64,000 nucleotides of DNA from an uncultured Dorea sp. GTDB taxonomy: Bacteria; Bacillota; Clostridia; Lachnospirales; Lachnospiraceae. The notes under the pieces were generated by a model. The model had not been told where the DNA came from, did not search any database, and saw only the letters and a list, made by a program, of their open reading frames with translations. Where the stretch lies: positions 62,001 to 126,000 of the forward strand of contig CAJUFA010000002.1 in the NCBI GenBank assembly GCA_910585725.1, in the 5' to 3' direction. Position numbers and translations under genes: made by a program. Position 1 is the first letter of the stretch. Every line of letters begins with the position of its first letter. This document shows positions 1-8,762 of this stretch, piece after piece.

Positions 1-669
1 GCTTTCTACCTGCTCCTTGGCTTCGTCAAGAGCGCTTTTGGCTTCATTCACCTTCTGCTCTAACTCTGCTTTGATATCATCGTTTAATTCCGTAACCTTC
101 TGCTCATTTACTGTAACCTCAATCGTTTCTTCTATACTTCCCGTCGCAGTAACCGACGCCACCCCTTCCACACTTTCCACTTCCGGAATCACATGATCTT
201 CGATCAGTTTGCCCGCCTCCGCCGCGTCTTTATCCTTTGCACTGACTGCCGCGACCAATACCGGCATCATATCCGGATTCAGTTTCATAATAATAGGATT
301 CGACACGGCCTCCGGCCAGAACCCTCTGATCTGGTCCAGGCTCTCCCGCATCTCGATCGTAACAGAATCCATGTTAGCCGTCTGGTCGAATTCCAGTACA
401 ACCGTAGAAGAATTCTCGTTCGATATGGATTGAACCGTCTTAATATTGCTCACCGTGGCCATGGTCTGCTCCACCGGACGTGTCACGATCTGCTCCACTT
501 CTTCCGGACTTGCCCCTATGTAACTGGTCATAACGATCGCGTAAGGCAAATTCATGCTCGGCAAGAGATCTACCGTCATACTGCTGAAAGAAACCACTCC
601 CAGGATAATTATGAGAACCACGCCTACTACTACAGTATAAGGCCTTTTAACGCTGAAATTTGATAACAT
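1..669 (-). CDS. RND-family efflux permease, N-terminal part (gene runs off the left edge)
   Basis: The frame is open from an ATG at 669 (AGAGGA ribosome site 7 bases upstream) to the window edge, giving 223 residues. It begins with FSVKRP and a membrane helix (about 11-31), followed by the porter-domain segment ASPEEVEQIVTRPVEQTM, which is characteristic of AcrB/HAE1-type RND pumps. These are proton-driven inner-membrane exporters; Gram-positive members such as SwrC work without an outer-membrane partner. From about residue 196 the sequence turns into a charged heptad-like helix (ELEQKVNEAKSALDEAKEQV) where AcrB would continue as a globular porter domain, suggesting a coiled-coil insertion. 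The C-terminus, substrate and partner are not visible. Confidence 0.88.
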   Translation of the reverse strand, partial: MLSNFSVKRPYTVVVGVVLIIILGVVSFSSMTVDLLPSMNLPYAIVMTSYIGASPEEVEQIVTRPVEQTMATVSNIKTVQSISNENSSTVVLEFDQTANMDSVTIEMRESLDQIRGFWPEAVSNPIIMKLNPDMMPVLVAAVSAKDKDAAEAGKLIEDHVIPEVESVEGVASVTATGSIEETIEVTVNEQKVTELNDDIKAELEQKVNEAKSALDEAKEQVES

Positions 670-731
670 ATGAGATCCTCTTTCCACTTTTTGATTTGAT
701 AAAATAATATGTAAATCATAGCACTTGAATC

Positions 732-760
732 TTTAAATCGCAAGAATTCAGGAGTATAAT
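732..760 (+). promoter_or_regulatory. Probable sigma-70 promoter of the SDR gene
   Basis: TTTAAA (732-737), 17-base spacer, TATAAT (755-760). It lies about 70 bases upstream of the ATG at 831 in an AT-rich region shared with the divergent RND gene. Confidence 0.45.
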
Positions 761-830
761 AACGCTAAGAATATCTGATTTAATAGATATTTAATAAAAT
801 ATTTCTAAAAATAAAAGAACAGGAGAATCC

Positions 831-1565
831 ATGTATATGAGAACAATATTTATCACCGGCGCTTCCAGAGGAATCGGACGGAGTATTGCGTTAAAATTCG
901 CGTTCGAAGGATACTATGTGTTCCTTAACTGCCATGCTTCCGTCTCTCAGTTAGAAGAGGTTCGGCATATAATAGAAGAAGACTGCCGCGCTGCATGCGA
1001 GATCGTAGCGGGTGATGTGGGGAATCCGGATGATGTTGCCCGTATGTTCGGACAAATCTATCGCTCCTGCGACAAGCTGGACGTTCTGATCAACAATGCC
1101 GGCATCTCACACATCGGACTCCTTACGGATATGACCACGGAGGAATGGCAGCGCATCCTTGATGTGAATCTGTCTTCCGTCTTCTACTGCTGCCGGGCCG
1201 CGATTCCGCCTATGATCTCTGCCGGCTCCGGCAGGATCATCAATATCTCCTCCATGTGGGGAACCTCCGGAGCCTCCTGCGAAGCCGCCTACTCGGCCTC
1301 AAAAGCCGGCGTGAACGGACTCACGAAAGCCCTGGCCAAAGAACTGGCGCCCGGTAACATCCAGGTCAACGCCGTTGCCTGCGGAGTCGTCGATACAGAG
1401 ATGAACCGGCAGTTATCCGCTGAAGAAAGATCGTCACTGGAAGATGCGATTCCGACGGGAAGATACGGAACCCCGGAAGAAATCGCTAAGATCACGTGGG
1501 ATATCGCACACGCCCCCGCGTATATGACCGGACAGATCATCGGAGTAGACGGCGGTTATTTATAA
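831..1565 (+). CDS. Short-chain dehydrogenase/reductase, FabG-like
   Basis: A 244-residue classical SDR. The dinucleotide-binding motif TGASRGIG is at 9-16, NNAG at 88-91, and the catalytic set is N113, S141, Y154 and K158 (YSASK). The C-terminus IIGVDGGYL is the usual SDR ending. Family members reduce a carbonyl with NAD(P)H. Candidate roles are 3-oxoacyl-ACP reductase, or the related YmfI-type reductase acting on 5-aminopentanone-modified elongation factor P; the sequence alone does not separate them. It stands alone rather than in a fatty-acid synthesis cluster, so FabG as housekeeping enzyme is less likely. The start at 831 has AGGAG 5 bases upstream; an ATG at 837 is also possible. Its transcript ends at the hairpin at 1602-1636. 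Confidence 0.85.
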   Translation: MYMRTIFITGASRGIGRSIALKFAFEGYYVFLNCHASVSQLEEVRHIIEEDCRAACEIVAGDVGNPDDVARMFGQIYRSCDKLDVLINNAGISHIGLLTDMTTEEWQRILDVNLSSVFYCCRAAIPPMISAGSGRIINISSMWGTSGASCEAAYSASKAGVNGLTKALAKELAPGNIQVNAVACGVVDTEMNRQLSAEERSSLEDAIPTGRYGTPEEIAKITWDIAHAPAYMTGQIIGVDGGYL

Positions 1566-1601
1566 ATACCGAACCTGTTAAGGAACTATTTAAAGATAAT
1601 A

Positions 1602-1636
1602 AAAGTAACCGCATCATCGTCTTATGCGGTTACTTT
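1602..1636. terminator. Bidirectional intrinsic terminator
   Basis: Perfect 13-bp stem (AAAGTAACCGCAT at 1602-1614 with its complement at 1624-1636), 9-base loop, T-rich on both flanks. It sits between the convergent SDR gene and the exonuclease III gene. Confidence 0.9.
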
Positions 1637-1646
1637 TTGGTGTTGC

Positions 1647-2399
1647 TTATATAATCTCTAACACAATCGGACAATGATCCGATCCCATCACTTCCGTCAG
1701 GATCTCAGCATCCTTAAGCCTGTCCTTCAGACATTCCGACACACAGAAGTAATCAATCCGCCACCCGGCGTTCTTAGCCCTCGCGCTGAAGCGGTAGGAC
1801 CACCAGGAATAGATTCCTTCCGCATCCGGATAGAAATATCGGAATGTATCAATAAATCCCGATTCCAAAAGAGCCGAGAATTTTCCCCTCTCTTCATCTG
1901 TGAAACCTGCGTTTCTACGGTTGGTCTTTGGATTCTTCAAATCGATCTCTTTGTGGGCCACATTCAAATCTCCGCAGAAAATAACCGGTTTTCTCTCTTC
2001 CAACCCTTTCAGATATGCAAGAAAATCTTCCTCCCACTGCATTCGGTATGGAAGCCGAGCCAGCTCATTCTGTGAATTCGGCGTATATACGGTGACAAAA
2101 TAAAACTCTTCAAATTCAAGCGTAATCACGCGCCCTTCCTGGTCGTGTTCCTCTATCCCAATACCATAGGCAACCGCCAACGGTTCTTCCTTCGTGAATA
2201 TCGCCGTTCCTGAATATCCCTTCTTTTTGGCATAGTTCCAGTACTGATAATACCCCGGTGTATCCAGCTCAAGCTGCCCTTCCTGCATCTTAGACTCCTG
2301 AATACAGAAAATATCCGCGTCCGCTTCCTTAAAGAAATCCGCGAAACCTTTCTGCACACACGCACGGATCCCATTCACGTTCCATGATACGAATTTCAT
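1647..2399 (-). CDS. xth: Exodeoxyribonuclease III (AP endonuclease)
   Basis: A 250-residue enzyme of the exonuclease III/APE1 family, which cuts DNA 5' to abasic sites and trims 3' blocked ends in base excision repair. Visible family signatures: start MKFVSWNVNGIRA, metal ligand E35 in IQESK, FCGDLNVAH in the middle and GSDHCPI near the end with the catalytic Asp-His. The start was placed at 2399 because MKFVSWNVNG is the family's N-terminus and has AGGAAG upstream; the frame is open for 22 further codons that do not look coding. It faces the SDR gene across a shared terminator, and truA is upstream on the same strand. Confidence 0.96.
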   Translation of the reverse strand: MKFVSWNVNGIRACVQKGFADFFKEADADIFCIQESKMQEGQLELDTPGYYQYWNYAKKKGYSGTAIFTKEEPLAVAYGIGIEEHDQEGRVITLEFEEFYFVTVYTPNSQNELARLPYRMQWEEDFLAYLKGLEERKPVIFCGDLNVAHKEIDLKNPKTNRRNAGFTDEERGKFSALLESGFIDTFRYFYPDAEGIYSWWSYRFSARAKNAGWRIDYFCVSECLKDRLKDAEILTEVMGSDHCPIVLEII

Positions 2400-2493
2400 A
2401 TTCTTCCTCCCAATATCTGCCCTAACATTATACCTTCCGCAAAACGCTCTTCCTACCCGGCGCAATTATCGAATCAAGCTTCTGCCGGCGCTT

Positions 2494-3228
2494 CTAATAA
2501 TATACCTTCCTCAAGAACAATCCCCTCGCCGGCGCAAGGAATCCTGCCAGGCTTCTGTCCTCCGCCGCAATGACTACCGGCAGCATCGACGCTTCCCGCC
2601 TGCCCGTCCCTATCTCTAAAAGCGTTCCTGTCAGAATCCGAACCATATGATACAGAAATCCCGTCCCATAATAAGTAATCCGAACCTTCTCGGCGCTTCT
2701 TACGATCTTAATATTTGTAATACGGCGTACCGCGTCCCTGCAATCCTTGTCGTCCGTAAAACTGATAAAATTCTTCGGCCCTATCAGATACTTTGTCGCG
2801 TCACGCATCGCTTCAATATCCAATTTTTCCGGATAATGATAACAATATCTGCGGGAAAATACATCCGGCTTCTCTCTGCAGTCTATATAGTACTCATACT
2901 TCTTCCCTTTGGCGCTTTTCCGCGCGTGGAAACTGTTCCTTACAAGCTCCACCCTGATAACACGGATATCTTCCGGAAGATATCTGTTTAAAGATTCTTT
3001 TAATTCATTTGTGTCATACAACTTTGACAGTTTTACACTCGCCACCTGGCCCCGCGCATGAACCCCGGCGTCCGTCCTGCCGGACCCGTCCACATGTACA
3101 CGGTATCCGACCAGCTTCCCGATACTCCATTCCAGTATAAACTGAATCGTATTATCCGTCGTAACCTGACGCTGCCACCCTTGATATCTGCTGCCGTCAT
3201 AAGCAACCGTTAACTTATACGTCCTCAT
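2494..3228 (-). CDS. truA: tRNA pseudouridine(38-40) synthase TruA
   Basis: A 244-residue protein matching TruA throughout: MRTYKLTVAYDGSRYQGWQRQ at the N-terminus and the catalytic GSGRTDAGVHARGQVA with nucleophile D53. The later FISFTD, YGTGFLYHMVR and TLLEIGTGRR blocks are also typical. TruA isomerises uridines 38-40 in the anticodon stem of many tRNAs. Length is normal for the family. It lies between xth and nrdR on the minus strand with 63-95 base gaps, so co-transcription with nrdR is possible but not proven. Confidence 0.96.
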   Translation of the reverse strand: MRTYKLTVAYDGSRYQGWQRQVTTDNTIQFILEWSIGKLVGYRVHVDGSGRTDAGVHARGQVASVKLSKLYDTNELKESLNRYLPEDIRVIRVELVRNSFHARKSAKGKKYEYYIDCREKPDVFSRRYCYHYPEKLDIEAMRDATKYLIGPKNFISFTDDKDCRDAVRRITNIKIVRSAEKVRITYYGTGFLYHMVRILTGTLLEIGTGRREASMLPVVIAAEDRSLAGFLAPARGLFLRKVYY

Positions 3229-3291
3229 TCTATATCATCCTATCTATCCTAATCACTGCACCCTGCACCTTTATGAAAAGAAATGAAGAAG

Positions 3292-3741
3292 TTACTCCAG
3301 TATCTTCTTCAACTCATCCAGAAAAGTATTCACATCTTTAAACTCACGGTATACAGACGCGAACCTGACATATGCGACCTCATCCAGATCTTTAAGCTCC
3401 TCCATCACAATCTCGCCGATACTGCTGCTCGAAACCTCTTTTACCTCCATACTGAATATCTTCGTTTCAACCTTATCAATCGCCCTCTGAATATCTGCAG
3501 CCGATATCGGACGCTTATAGCAGGCTCTTAAGATCCCATTCTCAATCTTCCCCCTGTTATACTGTTCCCGGTTATTATCCTTCTTGATAATAATCAGCGG
3601 TATCGTCTCAACCTTCTCATAAGTCGTAAACCTCTTCCCACAGGAATCGCAGGAGCGGCGGCGGCGGATCGAATTTCCATCCTCTGCCGGTCTTGAATCA
3701 ATCACCCTGGTATCTAACTGGTTACAATATGGACACTTCAT
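3292..3741 (-). CDS. nrdR: Transcriptional repressor NrdR
   Basis: A 149-residue protein with the two NrdR parts: an N-terminal zinc ribbon (C3, C6, C31, C34, with the basic RRRRSCDSCGKRFTTYE) and an ATP-cone domain (about 46-136). NrdR senses ATP/dATP through the cone and represses ribonucleotide reductase genes at paired NrdR boxes. Length and sequence are standard. The ribosome site is AGAAAGG ahead of the ATG at 3741. Upstream lies an imperfect direct repeat (3747-3852) that could be an autoregulatory site. No nrd reductase gene is in the window. Confidence 0.96.
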   Translation of the reverse strand: MKCPYCNQLDTRVIDSRPAEDGNSIRRRRSCDSCGKRFTTYEKVETIPLIIIKKDNNREQYNRGKIENGILRACYKRPISAADIQRAIDKVETKIFSMEVKEVSSSSIGEIVMEELKDLDEVAYVRFASVYREFKDVNTFLDELKKILE

Positions 3742-3746
3742 CTGTA

Positions 3747-3852
3747 TGGTTTTCCTTTCTTATTTACTATATACAATACACTTTTTAATAAAAGAACACA
3801 TACGTTCATTGGTTTTTTCTTTCCTGATTTACTATGTACAGTATACACTCTC
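3747..3852. repeat. Imperfect direct repeat upstream of nrdR, possible operator
   Basis: Two copies of about 40 bases (3747-3786 and 3810-3852) share TGGTTTT, CTTTC and TTTACTATRTACARTA. The shared ACTATRTACARTA cores start at 3766 and 3831, 65 bases apart. The core resembles a degenerate NrdR-box half but is not a clean match to that consensus. The rest of the 3742-4024 gap shows nothing I can assign. Confidence 0.4.
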
Positions 3853-4024
3853 CAATATCGGGAAGTCAAACCCCTTTTCGTTATTTACAGCTAATTATAC
3901 AACAACAGCCGGAGACAAAAGAAAAGGACGCCCTGCACAGACTCTTCATGGCGTATTCACAGGAATATTGCCCGTCTGTCCAGAGACGTTCTTTTCATTC
4001 AAACTACACTTCTGCAGATCCCTT

Positions 4025-4210
4025 CTATTCCTTCAGATCAATCACCGATACCGGACAGGAATCTCTTGCCTCTATTGCCGTACTCTCATATTCCGGCGCC
4101 ACTTGCGCATATGCCTCTGCCACACCGTCGTCATTAAACCGGAATACTTCCGGACATGTCGCCACACAGGCGCCGCACGAAATACATCCATCATTCACTA
4201 CTGCTTTCAC
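4025..4210 (-). CDS. Single [4Fe-4S] ferredoxin
   Basis: A 61-residue acidic protein with one cluster-binding motif, CISCGACVATCP (C9, C12, C15, C19), and a separate SCP near the C-terminus (C52). This is the Thermotoga/Desulfovibrio-type ferredoxin layout with one [4Fe-4S] cluster and, in relatives, an extra disulfide. It carries single electrons in the cytoplasm. The start is GTG at 4210, set by AAGGAGGA 8 bases upstream; the nearby ATG is out of frame. A flavodoxin-like protein is encoded just upstream on the same strand (193-base gap), but no partner is proven. Confidence 0.92.
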   Translation of the reverse strand: MKAVVNDGCISCGACVATCPEVFRFNDDGVAEAYAQVAPEYESTAIEARDSCPVSVIDLKE

Positions 4211-4403
4211 GGGTCATTCCTCCTTGTATTTTCTGGGTACCCACGGCAGACAGTCTGCCTTTTCTGACCGTTCCCTTTCATACAGTATTCCCCGTTCCGC
4301 AGAATATATTCCGCCTACGCGGTCAAAATCAAAGCGTCTCTGACGGAAAACATTTAATGTAGTTTATATCAGTACATCGTAAACGAAAGAGAGAAGGTCT
4401 GTA

Positions 4404-5021
4404 TTACCGGATAAAATTCGTTCCCACTCTTTCCTCTTTCTCCGGCAATCCATACGCCTCCCTGCCAAGCGCAATACTCTTCATAAGGAACGTCATATTC
4501 TTTGCAAGCGTACGCATAATCTGCATCCCTTCGCCGTCCTGAACGGCTTCTTCGGCATTATTTCCATGGATGCTGTTCCAATACTGACTGGATGCCACCG
4601 GCATACCGCTAATCGTAAAATACTTATTCAGCTCGTCAAAAGTTGCCGACAGCCCTCCTCTTCTTGCCGAAACCACACTGGCTCCAACCTTCATCGTCTT
4701 ATCAAATCCGGAACTATAAAAAAGCCGGTCCAGGAACGCAACCAGCGTCGCATTCGCCGACGCGTAATATACCGGACTCCCCAGTACAATCCCGTCACAT
4801 TCTTCAAATACCTTAGCCGCCGCGTTCACCGAATCGTCAAAAGCACACTTCCCGGTCTTCCTGCAGGAACCGCAGGCGATACAGCCCCGGACGGCTTCCT
4901 TTCCTATATGCATCAGCTCCGTCTCTATCCCGTTCTCTTTAAAGATCTTCTCCATCTCATGTAACGCCGTATATGTACTCCCTTTCGCATGGGGACTCCC
5001 GTTAACCAATAATACTTTCAT
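4404..5021 (-). CDS. Flavodoxin-fold NAD(P)H-dependent reductase with a cysteine motif
   Basis: 205 residues of the NADPH-dependent FMN reductase/flavodoxin-like superfamily. The phosphate-binding loop NGSPHAKGSTYTAL follows the first strand, and GSPVYYASANA contributes to flavin binding. A cysteine motif CIACGSCRKTGKC (C47, C50, C53, C59) is of the kind found in iron-sulfur flavoproteins, so it may hold an Fe-S cluster or be redox active. Substrate unknown. The ribosome site is AAGGAG. The gap to the divergent ABC operon (5022-5257) holds that operon's promoter. Confidence 0.8.
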   Translation of the reverse strand: MKVLLVNGSPHAKGSTYTALHEMEKIFKENGIETELMHIGKEAVRGCIACGSCRKTGKCAFDDSVNAAAKVFEECDGIVLGSPVYYASANATLVAFLDRLFYSSGFDKTMKVGASVVSARRGGLSATFDELNKYFTISGMPVASSQYWNSIHGNNAEEAVQDGEGMQIMRTLAKNMTFLMKSIALGREAYGLPEKEERVGTNFIR

Positions 5022-5146
5022 AAAATCCTCGCTCCTTTTCTAATATAATGATATCATTGTATCACTCCGAAGAATATTCGGCAAGGCGGACGGTCTGCTT
5101 ATTTCATGGAACTGTCAGAGCAGGTATGAAAAATATCTTTGCAAAA

Positions 5147-5179
5147 TGTCACTTTACTGTCACTTTGCTTTGTTACAAT
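5147..5179 (+). promoter_or_regulatory. Promoter of the ABC operon with an 11-bp tandem repeat
   Basis: TGTCACTTTAC (5147-5157) is followed directly by TGTCACTTTGC (5158-5168), then a -10 box TACAAT at 5174-5179. Two head-to-tail copies with 11-bp spacing covering the -35 position, with no good -35 hexamer, is the usual layout of an OmpR/PhoB-type activator site. The response regulator encoded at 10179-10856 is the obvious candidate. Confidence 0.6.
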
Positions 5180-5257
5180 TGGCTTGCTTGGAAATGAGCG
5201 GTATATTCAGATCATATTCGCTTACGAGTTAATCTTAAGAAAGGACGTCATACAGCC

Positions 5258-5941
5258 ATGGAAATACTGCGATGCAGCAATCTGACAAAAACCTACGGTC
5301 AAGGCTTAGAAACCGTTACAGCCCTTGACCACGTAACTCTCTCCCTGGAAAGCGGCAGTTTTACCGCCGTAGTGGGAGCCTCCGGATCCGGAAAATCCAC
5401 ACTCCTGCACATATTAGGAGGCGTAGACCGCCCGACGGAAGGCAATATCTATATAGAAGACACGGATATCTCTACCCTGTCCCTTGAACAGCTCGCCGTC
5501 TTCCGCCGCAGAAAAGTAGGGATCGTCTACCAGTTTTACAACCTGATTCCAACCCTGAACGTACGCAAGAACATTCTGCTCCCGATTCTTCTGGACAATG
5601 AAAAACCCGACGAAGCGTATTTCGAGAAGCTGACAAAGACTCTGGGACTTTCCGACCGGCTGAATCATTATCCCAGGGAATTATCAGGAGGACAGCAGCA
5701 GAGAGTAGCCATCGCAAGAAGCCTGATCTATCATCCCGCTATCCTTCTGGCAGACGAACCGACCGGCAATCTGGACCGAAAGAACTCTGACGAGACATTG
5801 GAGCTATTACAGTTATCTAATCAACAATACAAACAGACGGTTCTTCTGATCACTCATGATGAAAAGACAGCCCTGAAAACGGATCGGATCATCACACTGG
5901 AAGACGGAAAAATCATATCTGACGAGGTGACAAGACGATGA
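5258..5941 (+). CDS. ABC transporter ATP-binding protein, MacB/LolD-like
   Basis: 227 residues with Walker A GASGSGKST (40-48), Q-loop around YQFYNLIPTL, signature LSGGQQQR (142-149), Walker B ILLADEPTGNLD and the switch histidine in LLITHDE. This is the MacB/LolD/FtsE-type ATPase that pairs with FtsX-fold permeases, a group used for peptide-antibiotic resistance and envelope mechanotransmission. The stop overlaps the permease start in ATGA, so the two are translationally coupled. The promoter at 5147-5179 suggests control by the neighbouring two-component system. Substrate unknown. Confidence 0.93.
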   Translation: MEILRCSNLTKTYGQGLETVTALDHVTLSLESGSFTAVVGASGSGKSTLLHILGGVDRPTEGNIYIEDTDISTLSLEQLAVFRRRKVGIVYQFYNLIPTLNVRKNILLPILLDNEKPDEAYFEKLTKTLGLSDRLNHYPRELSGGQQQRVAIARSLIYHPAILLADEPTGNLDRKNSDETLELLQLSNQQYKQTVLLITHDEKTALKTDRIITLEDGKIISDEVTRR

Positions 5942-8637
5942 AAATATTACGTGAATATGTGTGGGATACTCTCCGGCAGAACAAACGCTCCGGCGCCGTC
6001 ATCATAACCGCCTTGTTTCTTATGACTACTCTGATGTCCTGCTTTTGCGGGCTGGTCTATACCATGTGGACCGACGCAGTCGTACTGGAGAAATGGCATA
6101 ACGGAGATTGGCACGGAGAACTGTTTGATGATACGCCGGGGGACGCTCTGGAACAGATCAAAAACTACGCCTCTGTCTCTGCCGTATTAATCAAGGGCGA
6201 ATGGGAGACGGCAAAACTTCCTGACGCGGCCGACAATAATAATCCCAGACTCTACCTTACTTTCCGGGGTGCGAATCAGGAATACTGGGATTCCATGCCG
6301 GAAAAAAACACGATAACCGAAGGACGTATTCCTGCTTCCGAGACAGAGATCGCATTATCGAAGCAGTATTTTGAGGACTATCCGGATACGAAGATCGGCG
6401 ATACCCTTACCCTTCCTGTCGGACGCCGTATGTATAACGGGGAATCCTGTATGGACACCGACCTCTACCATGAAGGAGAAACATTTACAGAAATCAGGAC
6501 AAAGACATACACCATCGTCGGCCGCATGGATGTCACTACCTCCTCAGCCGTCCCGTCCTACACCGGTATGACATGGATTAACGAAGATTCGGTCAAACCC
6601 GAAGACTCGATTACCGTGTATCTGAGATTCAACCCGATGCGCAGTACTTATCAGGAACTTCCTGCCCTTGCCAAAAACATTGGCTACGAGACGGATGAAT
6701 ATGGAGAATACACCCTTCGCTACAACACCGGACTTTTGCCACTCTACGGTATCTTCGCTCCTTCGGAAAAAAACGGACCGATTTCCCTGGGTTATCTGGC
6801 CGTACCGCTAATGTTCCTGCTGTTTGCCGTGCTTCTGGTCGCCGTCTTCGTGTTGGTCATACACAACGCCTTTATCATGTCTGTCAACGAGAAGCTCTCG
6901 CAGCTTGGAACTCTCGCCGGAGTCGGCGCCACGCCGGGGCAGATCAAAAAGACGGTTCAGACCGAAGCCCTGCTGCTGACCGCCATACCGCTCCCTCTTG
7001 GAATCTTCTGCGGGCGGCTTCTGGTGCTTAAGCTGTTTCGGTTAATCAACGCTTCTAACGATCTTGGCAGGGAAGCGCCGGACATCGTCGTCACCTTCGG
7101 ACTTCCGGCTATCCTGCCCGCCGTCCTGCTGTCGCTGCTTACCGCATGGCTATCCGCGCGGATACCTGCCGGCAAAGCGGCAAAACTACTGCCTGTTGAG
7201 ATATTAAAGCAAGGAGGGAATCCCGTAACCTCACGGAAACACCGTAAAAGAGAGAAGCAACGGTTTCATTTCCCGGGAATCACAGGAGAACTGGCCGCCA
7301 ACGCAGTGTTTGCCCGAAGGCGTTCCTACCGGATGGCGACGATCTCCCTCTGCCTGTCCTTCCTGATGCTTACGCTGTTTCAATATTTCGTCACGATAAA
7401 AAAAGCTAACGATGAGATCTACAGCACGCCGCCATCCGAAAGCGGGCACATCTTCCTCACTGTCAGCGACGGACGTCCCCCGGATACAGAGGCTCTTCGG
7501 GCGATTAAGACCCTCCCCGAAATCAAACGGGCATCCATCAGCAATTCCATGGCCTGCGCCGTCTGGGTCGGTCAGGAAGACGCCTCCGAAGATATCAATA
7601 CCTACCTCGGCGGACTCGATCAGATCGTCGCGAAGGGAAAATACTCCCCCATTCATCGAGATGGAAAGTATCGGATCGACGCCGTCATCTATGGTCTGGA
7701 GGACGACAAGTTCCGTGAATATTGTGAATCGCTTGGAGTCCCGCCGGAGTCGTATTATGATAATCCTTCCAGCGCTCTGGTCTATAATTACACCAAAGAT
7801 CCGGAAAACAGCAGCCGAAGGAATATCCTGTACCGCGAACTGCTGAACCTCCAGGAAGGACAGTCCCTCACCTTTACCGAGAAAACCCGGGACGAAATTG
7901 AAGGCGATTATGAATTTGATATCCAGATAGGGAAACTGATAGCCAGAGATGAATTACTGATAGAATCATTTGAAACCTCCTCGTTCTGCCTGACTATGTT
8001 CATGCCGATGCAGCATGTTCTGAAGCTTGCAGACTCGTGCTGCGAACGCAGAAAGACATCTGCCCAGGTTATCAGCGGTATTTTCTGGACGGCAGACCCG
8101 CCCGACTATAACCACATTCAAAAAACTACCAAAAAAATGGACGCGCTCATCTCCCGTTATTACGGGAGCGGTGATTATTACTTGAGCGACCTTGCGGAAC
8201 ACGAAGAGATGGCGGAAAATATGCTCCACGTCATGAATCTTGTCATCACGTTCCTGACGGCGTTCCTTGCAGTGATCGGGCTCTCTAACGTATGGGCAAG
8301 CATTTCCGGCAATTTGCGGCAGCGAAGACAGGAGTTCGCCATGCTGAGATCTGTCGGACTCTCTCCGAAGCAGTTATGGAAGATGCTTCTTGTGGAAGGA
8401 ATGACCCTGGGGCTGAAACCTTTGCTCTACTCCCTTCCGCTTCAGTTCGCCGTACTCGCCGCGATGCTTACGATCACTGAAATCTCCGTCCCGGAATACC
8501 TGCATTATGCGCCTTACGGCGTCATCTTAGGATATACCGCTCTGGTTCTCCTGGCAATCTTAGGCGCCTACTTGATCGGCGGACGAAAGCTGCAGCGGGA
8601 AAATATTATTGAAACAATCCGGGATGATACATTATAA
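5938..8637 (+). CDS. FtsX-like ABC transporter permease (large, two FtsX domains)
   Basis: 899 residues. An N-terminal helix (about 17-40) leads into a large extracytoplasmic region. A first FtsX core lies at about 285-415 (VPLMFLLFAVLLVAVFVLVIHN, then LGTLAGVGATPGQIKK). A further helix is at about 463-483, followed by a second extracytoplasmic stretch, and a second FtsX core is at about 770-885 (FAMLRSVGLSPKQLWKMLL). The two LxSVG/AGVGATxxQ segments are the coupling sites to the ATPase. The architecture resembles bacitracin/lantibiotic-type exporters and flippases, but those usually carry one large loop; the substrate cannot be read from sequence. It overlaps the ATPase by 4 bases and faces the sensor-kinase operon. 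Confidence 0.9.
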   Translation: MKILREYVWDTLRQNKRSGAVIITALFLMTTLMSCFCGLVYTMWTDAVVLEKWHNGDWHGELFDDTPGDALEQIKNYASVSAVLIKGEWETAKLPDAADNNNPRLYLTFRGANQEYWDSMPEKNTITEGRIPASETEIALSKQYFEDYPDTKIGDTLTLPVGRRMYNGESCMDTDLYHEGETFTEIRTKTYTIVGRMDVTTSSAVPSYTGMTWINEDSVKPEDSITVYLRFNPMRSTYQELPALAKNIGYETDEYGEYTLRYNTGLLPLYGIFAPSEKNGPISLGYLAVPLMFLLFAVLLVAVFVLVIHNAFIMSVNEKLSQLGTLAGVGATPGQIKKTVQTEALLLTAIPLPLGIFCGRLLVLKLFRLINASNDLGREAPDIVVTFGLPAILPAVLLSLLTAWLSARIPAGKAAKLLPVEILKQGGNPVTSRKHRKREKQRFHFPGITGELAANAVFARRRSYRMATISLCLSFLMLTLFQYFVTIKKANDEIYSTPPSESGHIFLTVSDGRPPDTEALRAIKTLPEIKRASISNSMACAVWVGQEDASEDINTYLGGLDQIVAKGKYSPIHRDGKYRIDAVIYGLEDDKFREYCESLGVPPESYYDNPSSALVYNYTKDPENSSRRNILYRELLNLQEGQSLTFTEKTRDEIEGDYEFDIQIGKLIARDELLIESFETSSFCLTMFMPMQHVLKLADSCCERRKTSAQVISGIFWTADPPDYNHIQKTTKKMDALISRYYGSGDYYLSDLAEHEEMAENMLHVMNLVITFLTAFLAVIGLSNVWASISGNLRQRRQEFAMLRSVGLSPKQLWKMLLVEGMTLGLKPLLYSLPLQFAVLAAMLTITEISVPEYLHYAPYGVILGYTALVLLAILGAYLIGGRKLQRENIIETIRDDTL

Positions 8638-8720
8638 TCCCTGACATCTGATATTCGTATCGGTTGAGTATCGGCTAACCGGCATTCTGCGCCCCGCTTC
8701 AATCTTTGCTTAACAACACG

Positions 8721-8762
8721 GCGGGCTATGTACCGTTCTGCTCTGTATCAGACATAGCCCGC
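8721..8762. terminator. Hairpin between convergent ABC and kinase genes
   Basis: An 11-bp perfect stem, GCGGGCTATGT (8721-8731) with ACATAGCCCGC (8752-8762), overlaps the last codons of the kinase gene. Flanking T-runs are short, so it is a weaker terminator than the others in the window. Confidence 0.45.
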
